This document shows positions 27,766-37,115 of a DNA stretch of 64,000 nt, one piece after another. This DNA is from an uncultured Clostridia bacterium (lineage in GTDB: Bacteria > Bacillota > Clostridia > Oscillospirales > Ruminococcaceae). The translations under genes were made by a program, and so were the position numbers. Position 1 is the first letter of the stretch. Each line of letters opens with the position of its first letter. The notes under the pieces were generated by a model, which did not search any database, was not told the DNA's origin, and saw nothing but the letters and a program-made list of their open reading frames with translations. Where the stretch lies: NCBI GenBank assembly GCA_947166275.1, contig CAMVDP010000004.1, forward strand, positions 1 through 64,000. The letters run 5' to 3'.

Positions 27766-28533
27766 TCAGTATATATACAGGCTTCCCGATGTAGTGTTTA
27801 CTGTGAGCTTGTTGCGTCCTCCGCCGAGTATTGCGGCAGCGTCACCGAACTTTTCGTGATACACCTTGTCGAAGCGCTTTGAGGTAAAGCTGCCGCTCTC
27901 GGTAAGGAACTCAAGGTACATCGAAAGTTCATCCGGCATTATCAGTGTCACGTTCCCGGCGCCCGCGTTGATGGTCATGTTTCCCGAGAATGACGAGATA
28001 TCCGCGTACACGCTGCCGCTCTCGGTGCGTATCGAGGCTCGTTCGTCGATCCCGGTCAGCTTGAGGTCGCCGCTTTTGGTGCTGAATTCGAGCGTGTCGG
28101 CGGAGAGGCTGTCCGAGGTAACGGAGCCGCTTGAGCTCGACAGGCTTATCAGCTCGTACACCTTATGCGGGAGCGTGACTGTAATGCCGTTTTCCTCCGA
28201 TGACCCGGCGAACAGCGACATGGTGAACGAGTCATCCTGCGTTATACTTAACATGCCCTTTTTCTCCGTGAATATCAGCGGAAGGCTTGAGGTATATGAT
28301 ACTGTGACGGTCTCGGTATCGCCGTACCGTACAGTCACAGGCATCGATGTGGTTATGACGACAAGCTCCCGCGGGACGTCGAACTCTGTCGTTTCGGTGA
28401 TGACGGCAGGGATGCCGCCGCCGCGTGAAGCTATCAGCTGGACAGCCCCGCCTGCGGCTGCGAGTGCCGCGCCGGCGGCTGTAAGCACCGCGGCAAGCGT
28501 TTTAAGAAGTCGTATCCTCTTCATCGTCTTCAT
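27766..28533 (-). CDS. DUF4097-like beta-strand repeat protein
   Basis: Repetitive SLSSSSGSVTSDSLSADTLEFSTKSGDLKLTGIDERASIRTESGSVYADISSFSGNMTINAGAGNVTL. Confidence 0.8.
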   Translation of the reverse strand: MKTMKRIRLLKTLAAVLTAAGAALAAAGGAVQLIASRGGGIPAVITETTEFDVPRELVVITTSMPVTVRYGDTETVTVSYTSSLPLIFTEKKGMLSITQDDSFTMSLFAGSSEENGITVTLPHKVYELISLSSSSGSVTSDSLSADTLEFSTKSGDLKLTGIDERASIRTESGSVYADISSFSGNMTINAGAGNVTLIMPDELSMYLEFLTESGSFTSKRFDKVYHEKFGDAAAILGGGRNKLTVNTTSGSLYIY

Positions 28534-28858
28534 CGTTGGTTCTTTCTCTGCGTATCTCCGCCGCTTTTGTTGAGCGGGAGTACACGCCGTAAGCCGACAC
28601 ACAGATCGGTATAAGTCCGAAACACATACCGAGCCCGGCCGTGAGCGCTCCCGAGGTAATCAGTAGCAGCGCGTCGGGTGTGAAGTCCGAGATCACGGTG
28701 AACGCGCCCGTTCTTCCGAGCAGCACGCACGGCAGCGACACTATCCCGAACGAGAACAGTCCGAGTGCCGCGAAAGCGAAGCACGCGACCAGCAGGAACA
28801 GCACTGTGAGCTTGGCATGCAGCACTATGTCGTGAAATATGTTGTGAGCGTTCTTCAA
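28502..28858 (-). CDS. Small membrane protein, upstream partner of DUF4097 protein
   Basis: Two or more hydrophobic segments, overlaps the next gene start. Confidence 0.65.
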   Translation of the reverse strand: MKNAHNIFHDIVLHAKLTVLFLLVACFAFAALGLFSFGIVSLPCVLLGRTGAFTVISDFTPDALLLITSGALTAGLGMCFGLIPICVSAYGVYSRSTKAAEIRRERTNDEDDEEDTTS

Positions 28859-28878
28859 ATCCCGTCCTCCGTACAGCG

Positions 28879-29844
28879 TCAGTCTTTTTCGGGCTTGATG
28901 TCCATCCTGTCCAGCATGGTGGTGCGTGAGCCCTCCGATACCGCGAAATAGCCGCCGTCGGCTTCGCCGTAGGGTATGTAGTACTCGCAGGGGTTTATGC
29001 TGTTTTCCAGCGTGTAGTTGAATATCGCCTGTATTTTTGCGTAGTCTTCAAAGGTTATATCGGTCTCGGTGGTCTTGATGATGTTCTCCGCGAGCCCCTG
29101 GAGCTGTGTGGTGGACATTCCGCGGTAGTTCTTGTTTATCATGTTCATGGCTGCCGAGCCCTGGAGAGCCAGCGCGTAGTCCACGCCGCGCTTCTGGTCG
29201 TATGTAAGGTAGCTGTAAAGCGTCTCGCCGTCCATATATGTCACGCCTTCGGGGAAGATGACGGTCTCGGTTGTCTCCTCTGCCTGACGGGTGACCTCCT
29301 GCTCGTCGCCGTTCTCGTCGGTGATCTTTTCCTTGCGAAGGACCGTATGGGTCTCGCGCTCGACTACATTCGAGGGGATATTGACGTACACCTTGCCGCT
29401 CATGTCGATGAAGTCGATGAAGGAGAGCCTGTCGAACTTGACGTAATGCTCGCACTTCACGCCGAGATATTCCCCGATGGCGGATGATACGCCGCCCGCT
29501 CCGTAGTTGTCATACATCTCGTAGAGACTTCCCGTGTTGCCTTTATAGGTCACGCGCATATTCTCGCGCAGGGGGATGAACACGATGACCTCGTTGCGCG
29601 GCTGATAGTTCATCAGCATGTAGTACATCGGTGTTGAAGCCTTCATGTCGGATAGCATGATAAGCGAGGTTATGTTGATATCTGCGCTCGGACGGTAATC
29701 CGAACGTGACAGGGTATAGCCCGTGCTTTCCGCGTCGGGGAACAGCGAGTCCCATATGCTGCTTACGAACAGACCGAGAAGCGCGAAAGATACCACCAGC
29801 GCGATAAGATATATATACCAGTTGCTTTTCCTTTTGACCGCCAT
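28879..29844 (-). CDS. LytR-CpsA-Psr (LCP) family protein
   Basis: N-terminal TM, ADINITSLIMLSDM...NEVIVFIPLRENMRVTYKG...HYVKFDRLSFIDFIDMSGKVYVNIP...YSYLTYDQKRGVDYALALQ. Confidence 0.82.
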   Translation of the reverse strand: MAVKRKSNWYIYLIALVVSFALLGLFVSSIWDSLFPDAESTGYTLSRSDYRPSADINITSLIMLSDMKASTPMYYMLMNYQPRNEVIVFIPLRENMRVTYKGNTGSLYEMYDNYGAGGVSSAIGEYLGVKCEHYVKFDRLSFIDFIDMSGKVYVNIPSNVVERETHTVLRKEKITDENGDEQEVTRQAEETTETVIFPEGVTYMDGETLYSYLTYDQKRGVDYALALQGSAAMNMINKNYRGMSTTQLQGLAENIIKTTETDITFEDYAKIQAIFNYTLENSINPCEYYIPYGEADGGYFAVSEGSRTTMLDRMDIKPEKD

Positions 29845-30081
29845 GTCCTCACCTCTTTGCGGAGACTGTTTTTGCGTAAATTTTCAAAAAACAGTTGAAA
29901 TTGTCGGATAAAAAGTATATAATATTAATGTGCGTCGGAATAATTTTTATCATAACTATATTATTTTATCACAAATCATCATAAAATACAATAGTATTTT
30001 TCAATCAGATATGACAAATTTCACGTGCGGAACCCGGAAATTTTTGCAGTTTCCGTTACAACGAAAGGTGCGGCAGCATAT

Positions 30082-31221
30082 ATGGATAAGCTTTTAAGGC
30101 GCGTCTGGGCGGAGATCGACCTCGATACCCTCGACCACAACGCACAGCTGATCAAACAGGCTTCGGGCGGGAGACCCGTCATGGCAGTGGTCAAAGCGGA
30201 TGCCTATGGCCACAGCGCGGATATCATAGCGGCGGAGCTCTGGGAACAGGGCGTGTCAAGCTACGCGGTCTCAAACGTCCTTGAGGCGATAGACCTGCGC
30301 AAGACGCTCGATAAGGCGCAGATAGTGATATTCGGTTACTGCGACCCCGAATGGCAGGGGGAGATAATCGACGGCGGCTTTGAGCAGACCGTGGCGGGGC
30401 TCGGTCATGCACGAATGCTGTCGGATATCGCGGAGAAGCGCGGCGTTAAGCTCGGCGTACACATCAAGGTCAATACCGGCATGAACCGGGTAGGCATAGA
30501 CACTGCCGATGAGCTGCATGAGATCCTCGCGATGCCCGGTCTCGATGTGCGCGGAGTGTATACGCATTTCGCCGTTGCCGACAGCTCCGAACAGTCGGAT
30601 ATCGACTATACACGCGAACAGCAGCATAAGCTCGACACGATAGCAGCCGAAGCACACGCGGCAGGGATACCCGTTTACTCACGCAACAGCGGAGGCATAC
30701 TGTATCACGACGACCTCGGCGGTGACATGGTGCGAAGCGGCATCATAACCTACGGCTGTATGCCAAATATCGCGCTGCCTGTGCCGATAGATATAAAGCC
30801 GGTGATGCGGCTGCGGGCGGCGGTCTGCCAGCTCAAGACGGTACCCGCGGGTACGGCTGTAAGCTACGGCAGGACATACGTCACCGACAAGGAGACCACC
30901 CTCGCGGTCATTCCGGTGGGCTACGCGGACGGATATTCACGCGGACTTTCCAACCGCGGCGCTGTCTACATAAACGGAAAGCGTGCTCCGATAACCGGAA
31001 GGGTGTGCATGGATCAGATGATGGTCGATGTGACCGGGCTGGATGTGAAGGTCGGAGACATCGCTGAACTGTACTCCGACACGATAGATGAGATAAAGGT
31101 GGACAACATCGCGGATATGCTCGGAACGATAGGCTATGAGCTGCTGTGTCTTGTGAGCAAGCGCGTACCGCGTGCGGCAGTGAGAAACGGCGAGATCGTA
31201 CGCGTCGTGAACTATATATGA
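30082..31221 (+). CDS. alr: Alanine racemase
   Basis: RRVWAEIDLDTLDHNAQLI...AVVKADAYGHSADIIA, CMDQMMVDVT. Confidence 0.96.
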   Translation: MDKLLRRVWAEIDLDTLDHNAQLIKQASGGRPVMAVVKADAYGHSADIIAAELWEQGVSSYAVSNVLEAIDLRKTLDKAQIVIFGYCDPEWQGEIIDGGFEQTVAGLGHARMLSDIAEKRGVKLGVHIKVNTGMNRVGIDTADELHEILAMPGLDVRGVYTHFAVADSSEQSDIDYTREQQHKLDTIAAEAHAAGIPVYSRNSGGILYHDDLGGDMVRSGIITYGCMPNIALPVPIDIKPVMRLRAAVCQLKTVPAGTAVSYGRTYVTDKETTLAVIPVGYADGYSRGLSNRGAVYINGKRAPITGRVCMDQMMVDVTGLDVKVGDIAELYSDTIDEIKVDNIADMLGTIGYELLCLVSKRVPRAAVRNGEIVRVVNYI

Positions 31222-31246
31222 CAAAAGAAACGGACAAAAGAATATA

Positions 31247-31939
31247 ATGAACATTTACGAAACACACTGCCACACCTCGGAATCGAGCGCCTGCGCTGCG
31301 GCTTCCGGTGAACAGCAGGCGGCATTCTACAAGGCACGCGGCTTTCGCGGTATCATTATCACCGACCACTTTCTGAATGCCAATACCACGGCCCCGTGGG
31401 ATATGCCGTGGGAGAAGCGGGTGGACATCCAGTTCCTCGGATATGAGCACGCGAAGCGGGCAGGCGACAGGATCGGGCTCGATGTGTTTGTCGGCTGGGA
31501 GTACACGGTCGGCGGCTGTGATTTCCTTACCTACGGGCTGGACAAGCAGTGGCTGCTCAAGCACCCGGAGGTCATGGATATACATCCGAACGATTACTTC
31601 GATCTTGTACATAAGAGCGGCGGATTCATAAGTCACGCGCACCCGTTCCGTGAGGACTGGTATATAGACATGATACGGCTGTTCCCGCGCAAATGCGACG
31701 CGGTGGAGGTCATAAACTCCTGCCGCAAGCAGTTCGAGAACGACATGGCGAAGCAGTACGCGGACAACTACGGGCTGATATACACCGCGGGGAGCGATAA
31801 TCACCGCGCCGAACAGCCGCGGCTGTCAGGGATTTGCACCAATGAGCCGCTGCGCGATATCGGACATTTCATAAATGTGCTGAAAAGCGGGAAATACACG
31901 ATATTCGACCGGGTATATGAAACGCCCGAGAAGGAATGA
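31247..31939 (+). CDS. PHP-domain metal-dependent phosphoesterase
   Basis: MNIYETHCHTSESSAC, IITDHF, SHAHPFR, AGSDNHR. Confidence 0.9.
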   Translation: MNIYETHCHTSESSACAAASGEQQAAFYKARGFRGIIITDHFLNANTTAPWDMPWEKRVDIQFLGYEHAKRAGDRIGLDVFVGWEYTVGGCDFLTYGLDKQWLLKHPEVMDIHPNDYFDLVHKSGGFISHAHPFREDWYIDMIRLFPRKCDAVEVINSCRKQFENDMAKQYADNYGLIYTAGSDNHRAEQPRLSGICTNEPLRDIGHFINVLKSGKYTIFDRVYETPEKE

Positions 31940-31940
31940 T

Positions 31941-32498
31941 ATGGCAAAGCTTAAACGAAAGTTCATAAAGATGCGCGTTGAGGAGGAGAGCACCCTGTCC
32001 CGCGAAGAGCTCGCGGCAAAGCTCGACGGCATCATCGAAACGCAGTACCGCCGCAATCTGAACAAGCTCAAGGGCTCGCCGCTGTGTCTGTGGCAGCATG
32101 CCGGCGAGGACTGCTACAAGTTGAAATACTATCACTCGTACCGCGAGGATATGTGCGACACGATGATGACGATAGATGTCGAGAAGGGCATGGAGCGCTG
32201 CAGCGTACACGGCATGATACACAAGCCTGCCGGTATCTGGGCGTGCTTCTGGGGAGTCATCGGCTCGGTATTCATAGATTTCATGGTGCTGTCATGGCTG
32301 CTGCTGTTCACCGCGGATTTCGACCTTGGCGGCGGTCTGATGGTGTCGGGCGCGGTATGCCTTGTGAGAGTGTATATCTGCTTTGCGCTGCTGGAGCTTG
32401 ACAGGAGCAAGGTCAAGCTGCTCCGTGAGGAGCTGTACCGCGTGATACGCGAAGGAAGGTCTCCGGATGGCATGGAGGAAGAAGACGATGATACGTGA
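31941..32498 (+). CDS. Hypothetical protein with two TM segments
   Basis: RBS GAAGGAATGAT, coding continuity with neighbours. Confidence 0.65.
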   Translation: MAKLKRKFIKMRVEEESTLSREELAAKLDGIIETQYRRNLNKLKGSPLCLWQHAGEDCYKLKYYHSYREDMCDTMMTIDVEKGMERCSVHGMIHKPAGIWACFWGVIGSVFIDFMVLSWLLLFTADFDLGGGLMVSGAVCLVRVYICFALLELDRSKVKLLREELYRVIREGRSPDGMEEEDDDT

Positions 32499-33333
32499 AA
32501 TAGATGTGAGTATAGTGGAGAATGAGGTCGCGCGGCTTTGCGAGGACGCGAACCTTCACCTGCCCTGCATGATGCGCGAGACGATAGAAGCGGCGGTGCC
32601 GCGCGAGGAAAGCCCCGTGTGCAAGGAGGTCCTCGGTGACATTGTACGCAATATCGACTGCGCGGCAGAACTGAACGTGCCGATATGCCAGGACACGGGC
32701 ATGGCGGTCATCTTCCTTGAGATAGGGCAGGATGTACATTTCACCGGCGGCAGTCTGTACGAAGCGATAAACCGCGGAGTCGCGAGGGGCTACGTCGAGG
32801 GGAAGCTTCGCCTGTCGGTGGTGAAGGACCCCATACGCCGCGGCAATACGAACGATAATACGCCCGCTGTGATACATACGAGCGTCACCGACGGCGACAA
32901 GGTGAGGATAATGGTGGCTCCGAAAGGCTTCGGCAGCGAGAACATGAGCCGCATGAAGATGTTTACGCCTTCGGCGACGGTGGACGATATAGTCGGATTT
33001 GTCACCGAGACCGTGAATGTCGCGGGAAGCAATCCCTGTCCGCCGATAGTGCTCGGCGTAGGGATAGGCGGTGACTTCGAGCAGTGCGCGTTCCTTGCGA
33101 AGAAAGCGCTCTGCCGTGACCTGCGGCTGCGTAATACCGACCCGTATTATGCGGAGCTCGAACAGCGTATGCTGGACGAGGCGAACAAGACCGGCATAGG
33201 CTCACAGGGCTTCGGCGGCACGGTAACAGCGCTGTATGTCAACATCGAGACCGCTCCGACGCACATAGCGGGACTGCCGGTGGCGGTGAATGTGGGCTGC
33301 CATGTAACGCGCCACAAGGAGGCTGTGATATAG
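32488..33333 (+). CDS. Class I fumarase/L(+)-tartrate dehydratase alpha subunit
   Basis: CQDTGMAVIFLEIG, NDNTPAVIHT, GSNPCPPIVLGVGIGG, IGSQGFGGTVTALYVNIETAPTHIAGLPVAVNVGCHVTRH. Confidence 0.92.
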   Translation: MIREIDVSIVENEVARLCEDANLHLPCMMRETIEAAVPREESPVCKEVLGDIVRNIDCAAELNVPICQDTGMAVIFLEIGQDVHFTGGSLYEAINRGVARGYVEGKLRLSVVKDPIRRGNTNDNTPAVIHTSVTDGDKVRIMVAPKGFGSENMSRMKMFTPSATVDDIVGFVTETVNVAGSNPCPPIVLGVGIGGDFEQCAFLAKKALCRDLRLRNTDPYYAELEQRMLDEANKTGIGSQGFGGTVTALYVNIETAPTHIAGLPVAVNVGCHVTRHKEAVI

Positions 33334-33421
33334 TCCGCAAAGCTAAAGTTTCCGCCATTTCTGACGATATAATATAAGAGGGAACAAGTCCTTTGTGTGT
33401 ATTGTCAGGGAGGTGAATACT

Positions 33422-33976
33422 ATGGCAGTTGACGGAATACAGAAGGTCGGAAGTATATCTCCGATAGGAAGCACGCTCAATGTAGGCTCCGAGCGCAAGC
33501 ATAACGATCGCCCGGACATCGGCGAGGAACGTCGGAAGTTCAGCGATGAACAGAAGAAGGCTGCCGAGGATTATGAGCGTGAACAGCGCCGCAGGAAGCA
33601 GGAGCAGGAGCGCAGACAGAAGCAGGATGTTCTCGATATGCTCGATGACCAGTTCGTCGAGTCAAAGAAGAGCTCCGAGAATAAGGACTACGGCTTCGAG
33701 TCGTTCTCGAAGTGTTTAACGATAGCGTCGCGAATATCGAAAGGCGACATAGTTCCCGCGAAGGATATACAGTATCTCGCGGAGCATGAGCCTGATATGT
33801 ACAGACAGGCGCTGCTCATGCGCGTGCCGAATCCGAAGCCGAAGAAGTACAAGAGCATTATCGACGAGGACGAGAACAGTGAGAGCTCCGGCGATATCAG
33901 GAGCGCCGGCAGTCACGGCGAAGCAAGCATTAAAGCGGCATTGAAGGCGTACGAGAACGACCCGGGAATGTCGTAA
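33422..33976 (+). CDS. Hypothetical coiled-coil/charged protein
   Basis: AGGGAGGTG RBS; highly charged EEQ/R-rich 184 aa. Confidence 0.7.
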   Translation: MAVDGIQKVGSISPIGSTLNVGSERKHNDRPDIGEERRKFSDEQKKAAEDYEREQRRRKQEQERRQKQDVLDMLDDQFVESKKSSENKDYGFESFSKCLTIASRISKGDIVPAKDIQYLAEHEPDMYRQALLMRVPNPKPKKYKSIIDEDENSESSGDIRSAGSHGEASIKAALKAYENDPGMS

Positions 33977-33993
33977 AAACAGAAAAACACGTT

Positions 33994-34020
33994 TTCCCCG
34001 TATATCTGCGGGGAAACGTT
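33994..34020 (+). promoter_or_regulatory. Leader hairpin upstream of leuA
   Basis: ACGTTTTCCCCG-loop-CGGGGAAACGT; no U-tract. Confidence 0.5.
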
Positions 34021-34040
34021 GTGTATACAGGAGTATGGAA

Positions 34041-35708
34041 ATGAAGAATACGGGCAAGTACAGGCGCAGTTATTTCATGCCGCCGGAGCATGAGCACAGG
34101 TGGGCACAGCGCGAATATGTGGATAAAGCGCCGATATGGTGCAGTGTCGATCTGCGTGACGGTAATCAGGCGCTTGTCGTACCTATGAGCCTTGACGAGA
34201 AGCTTGAGTTCTTCTCGCTGCTCGTGAAGCTCGGCTTCAGGGAGATAGAGATAGGCTTCCCCGCCGCGAGCGAGACCGAGTACGAGTTCTGCCGAAGGCT
34301 GATAGAGGACGGGCTTATCCCTGATGATGTGAAGATACAGGTGCTCACACAGTCGCGCGAGCACATAATACGCAAGACCTTCGAGGCGCTCGAAGGCGCG
34401 AAGAATGCCATCGTTCACTTGTATAATTCGACCTCCGGGACACATCGTGAGCAGGTGTTCCATATGACAAAGGAGGAGGTCACCGAAATGGCAGTCTCCG
34501 GCGCGAAGCTTATCAGGGAGTTCGCGGAAAAAACTCCCGGAAGCTTCAGCTTCGAGTACTCGCCCGAAAACTTCACCAGCACAGAGCCGGAGTTCGCTCT
34601 GGATATATGCAACGCGGTGCTCAGAGAGTGGGAGCCTGCACCCGACAACAAGGTGATAATCAATCTTCCCGTGACGGTCGAGCTTTCAATGCCGCACGTT
34701 TATGCCGATCAGGTGGAGTATATGTGCAGCGGGCTTTACAAGCGGGAGAACGTGACAGTTTCACTTCACCCGCACAATGACCGTGGCTGCGCGGTGGCGG
34801 ATACCGAGTTCGGACTTCTCGCGGGGGCGGAGCGCGTGGAAGGCACGCTGTTCGGCAACGGCGAGAGAACGGGCAACGTCGATATTGTGACGCTCGCGCT
34901 GAATATGTACAGCCACGGGGTGGATCCGGGACTTGATTTCTCGGATATGCCGTCGATAGTGAAGATATTTGAGAAGGTAACGTGCATGCACGTATACGAG
35001 CGTCAGCCGTACAGCGGCGCGCTGGTATTCGCGGCGTTCAGCGGTTCGCATCAGGACGCTATCGCCAAGAGCATGAAGCTCCGTACGAATGACAATGAGC
35101 GCTGGAATGTGCCGTACCTGCCGATAGACCCGAAGGACATCGGACGCGAGTACGACGGTGACATTATCCGCATCAACAGCCAGAGCGGCAAGGGCGGTAT
35201 AGGCTTCCTGCTGGAGAAGAAGTATGGCATCGTGCTCCCGCCGAAGCTTCGCGAGGCGGTGGGATACGCGATCAAGGATATCTCCGACAAGGAGCACCGC
35301 GAGCTGTCTCCTGCCGATGTGTACGATGCTTTCAACGGCACTTTCGTGAATATCTTCTCGCCGCTTCGTGTGCTTGAGGTGCACTACAAGCAGGAGGAAG
35401 GCGCGATCACGGCGTCGGTTATCACGCTGTATCACGGCAGGAAGTCAGAGACCGAGGGTCACGGAAACGGTCGTCTCGACTCGGTATCTGATGCGCTTAT
35501 GAAGCTGCTCGGCTTTGAGTTCACTATCATGGACTACTCCGAGCAGGCACTCGAACGCGGCTCGAAATCAAAGGCTATGTCGTATCTTGAGATAGGCATA
35601 AACGGCGAGGTATCATGGGGCGTGGGAGTTCATTCAGATATCGTCATGTCCTCGGTATACGCGCTCGTAAGCGCCGTCAACCGCGCGAACGCGTCCCGCA
35701 AAGCGTGA
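34041..35708 (+). CDS. leuA: 2-isopropylmalate synthase (long/type 2)
   Basis: IWCSVDLRDGNQALVVPM, LHPHNDRGCAVADTEFGLLAGAERVEGTLFGNGERTGNVD, C-terminal regulatory domain. ORF may start 34035. Confidence 0.95.
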   Translation: MKNTGKYRRSYFMPPEHEHRWAQREYVDKAPIWCSVDLRDGNQALVVPMSLDEKLEFFSLLVKLGFREIEIGFPAASETEYEFCRRLIEDGLIPDDVKIQVLTQSREHIIRKTFEALEGAKNAIVHLYNSTSGTHREQVFHMTKEEVTEMAVSGAKLIREFAEKTPGSFSFEYSPENFTSTEPEFALDICNAVLREWEPAPDNKVIINLPVTVELSMPHVYADQVEYMCSGLYKRENVTVSLHPHNDRGCAVADTEFGLLAGAERVEGTLFGNGERTGNVDIVTLALNMYSHGVDPGLDFSDMPSIVKIFEKVTCMHVYERQPYSGALVFAAFSGSHQDAIAKSMKLRTNDNERWNVPYLPIDPKDIGREYDGDIIRINSQSGKGGIGFLLEKKYGIVLPPKLREAVGYAIKDISDKEHRELSPADVYDAFNGTFVNIFSPLRVLEVHYKQEEGAITASVITLYHGRKSETEGHGNGRLDSVSDALMKLLGFEFTIMDYSEQALERGSKSKAMSYLEIGINGEVSWGVGVHSDIVMSSVYALVSAVNRANASRKA

Positions 35709-35731
35709 CCCGCAGCAGACCAAATAGCATA

Positions 35732-35780
35732 TAATCCCCCACCGACGGTGAGATCAAAGTCGGCGGGGGATTATTTTTTT
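35732..35780 (+). terminator. Rho-independent terminator after leuA
   Basis: ATAATCCCCCaCCGAC...GTCGGcGGGGGATTATTTTTTT. Confidence 0.88.
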
Positions 35781-35789
35781 CAAAAACTA

Positions 35790-35818
35790 TTGACAAACCG
35801 ACAATACCGTGCTATACT
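35790..35818 (+). promoter_or_regulatory. sigmaA-type promoter for gntR/ABC operon
   Basis: TTGACA-N17-TATACT. Confidence 0.85.
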
Positions 35819-35837
35819 GTGTATAACGTATATACAC
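35819..35837 (+). promoter_or_regulatory. Putative GntR (YtrA-type) operator
   Basis: GTGTATA-ACGTA-TATACAC inverted repeat abutting the -10. Confidence 0.65.
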
Positions 35838-35857
35838 GGTATAACAGAGGTGCATCT

Positions 35858-36244
35858 ATGGACATAATTCTGAAAAACTCGTCTGACGAGCCTATCTATC
35901 AGCAGATAGTCTCGCAGGTCAAGGCGCAGATAATGAACGGTACGCTCGCAGCGGGGGACGCTCTGCCGTCGATGCGGAACCTCGCGGCGCAGCTGCGGAT
36001 AAGCGTGATAACCACAAAGCGCGCGTACGAAGAGCTTGAGCGTGACGGCTACATTGAGAATTACGCCGGCAAGGGCTGTTTCGTGAAAACGCAGAATACC
36101 GATTTTCTGCGTGAGGAGACCGTCCGCCAGACCGAGGAGCTTCTCGCGAAGGCGTGCGAGCGCGCAAAACGCTGCGGACTCACCGTCAGTGACCTGAAGG
36201 ACATGATAGAGCTTATGTATGAGGAGGAAGATGACAATGACTGA
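35858..36244 (+). CDS. GntR-family (YtrA subfamily) regulator
   Basis: EPIYQQIVSQVKAQIMNGTLAAGDALPSMRNLAAQLRISVITTKRAYEELERDGYIENYAGKGCFV. Confidence 0.95.
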   Translation: MDIILKNSSDEPIYQQIVSQVKAQIMNGTLAAGDALPSMRNLAAQLRISVITTKRAYEELERDGYIENYAGKGCFVKTQNTDFLREETVRQTEELLAKACERAKRCGLTVSDLKDMIELMYEEEDDND

Positions 36245-37115
36245 TTACGAAAACGCGATAGAGATATCGGGGCTCACGAAAAAATATGATGGCTTCACGC
36301 TCGACAATGTGAGCTTCAGCGTACCGAAGGGCTCGATAATGGGCTTCATCGGGCAGAACGGCGCAGGTAAGACTACCACTATCCGTGCGCTTCTCAACAT
36401 CATCAAAAATGACGGCGGCTCGATAAAGCTGCTGGGTCTCGACCACATCAGGGACGAGTACGACATAAAGGAGCGCATCGCGGTGGTGTTCGACGAGCTG
36501 CCGTTCCATGACAGCTTCACCGGAGCGGCACTGTCAAAGATGTTCGCGGGACTGTACGGCGCGTGGGACGAAAAGCGCTTCTTCGCGCTCTGCGACAGGT
36601 TCGGGCTCCCGACAAAGAAAAAGCTCGCGAAGTTCTCAAAGGGTATGAAAATGAAGATGCAGATAGCCACCGCGCTGTCGCACAACGCCGAGCTGCTGAT
36701 AATGGACGAGGCTACGACGGGTCTTGACCCGGTGGTACGGAACGAGATACTCGATATGTTCCGCGAGTACCTCATGGCGGGGGATAAGTCGATCCTCATG
36801 TCCTCGCACATCACCAGTGACCTTGAAAAGATCGCGGACTGTGTGACCTTCATCGACAAGGGTAAGATACTTTTGACAGGCTACAAGGACGATGTGCTGG
36901 ATTCCCACGCCATGATAAAATGCTCGAAGGTGGATATGAAGAACATAGCTCCCGAGGACTACGTAAGCGCGAGAATAAGCGACTTCGGCGCGGAGCTCCT
37001 GACCGCGGACAGAGCATCTGCGGAGAAGAAATACAGCGGCATCGCGATAGAAAAGACTACACTTGAGGAGATCATGCTGTTTTACGTGAACCGCGAAAAG
37101 AAGGAGTGGTCGTGA
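36231..37115 (+). CDS. ABC transporter ATP-binding protein
   Basis: GFIGQNGAGKTTTIRALLN, LSHNAELLIMDEATTGLDPVVR. Confidence 0.95.
   Translation: MTMTDYENAIEISGLTKKYDGFTLDNVSFSVPKGSIMGFIGQNGAGKTTTIRALLNIIKNDGGSIKLLGLDHIRDEYDIKERIAVVFDELPFHDSFTGAALSKMFAGLYGAWDEKRFFALCDRFGLPTKKKLAKFSKGMKMKMQIATALSHNAELLIMDEATTGLDPVVRNEILDMFREYLMAGDKSILMSSHITSDLEKIADCVTFIDKGKILLTGYKDDVLDSHAMIKCSKVDMKNIAPEDYVSARISDFGAELLTADRASAEKKYSGIAIEKTTLEEIMLFYVNREKKEWS

Noticed and set aside
34761-35435. Minus-strand 224-aa ORF within leuA
   Set aside because: Antisense of LeuA coding sequence.
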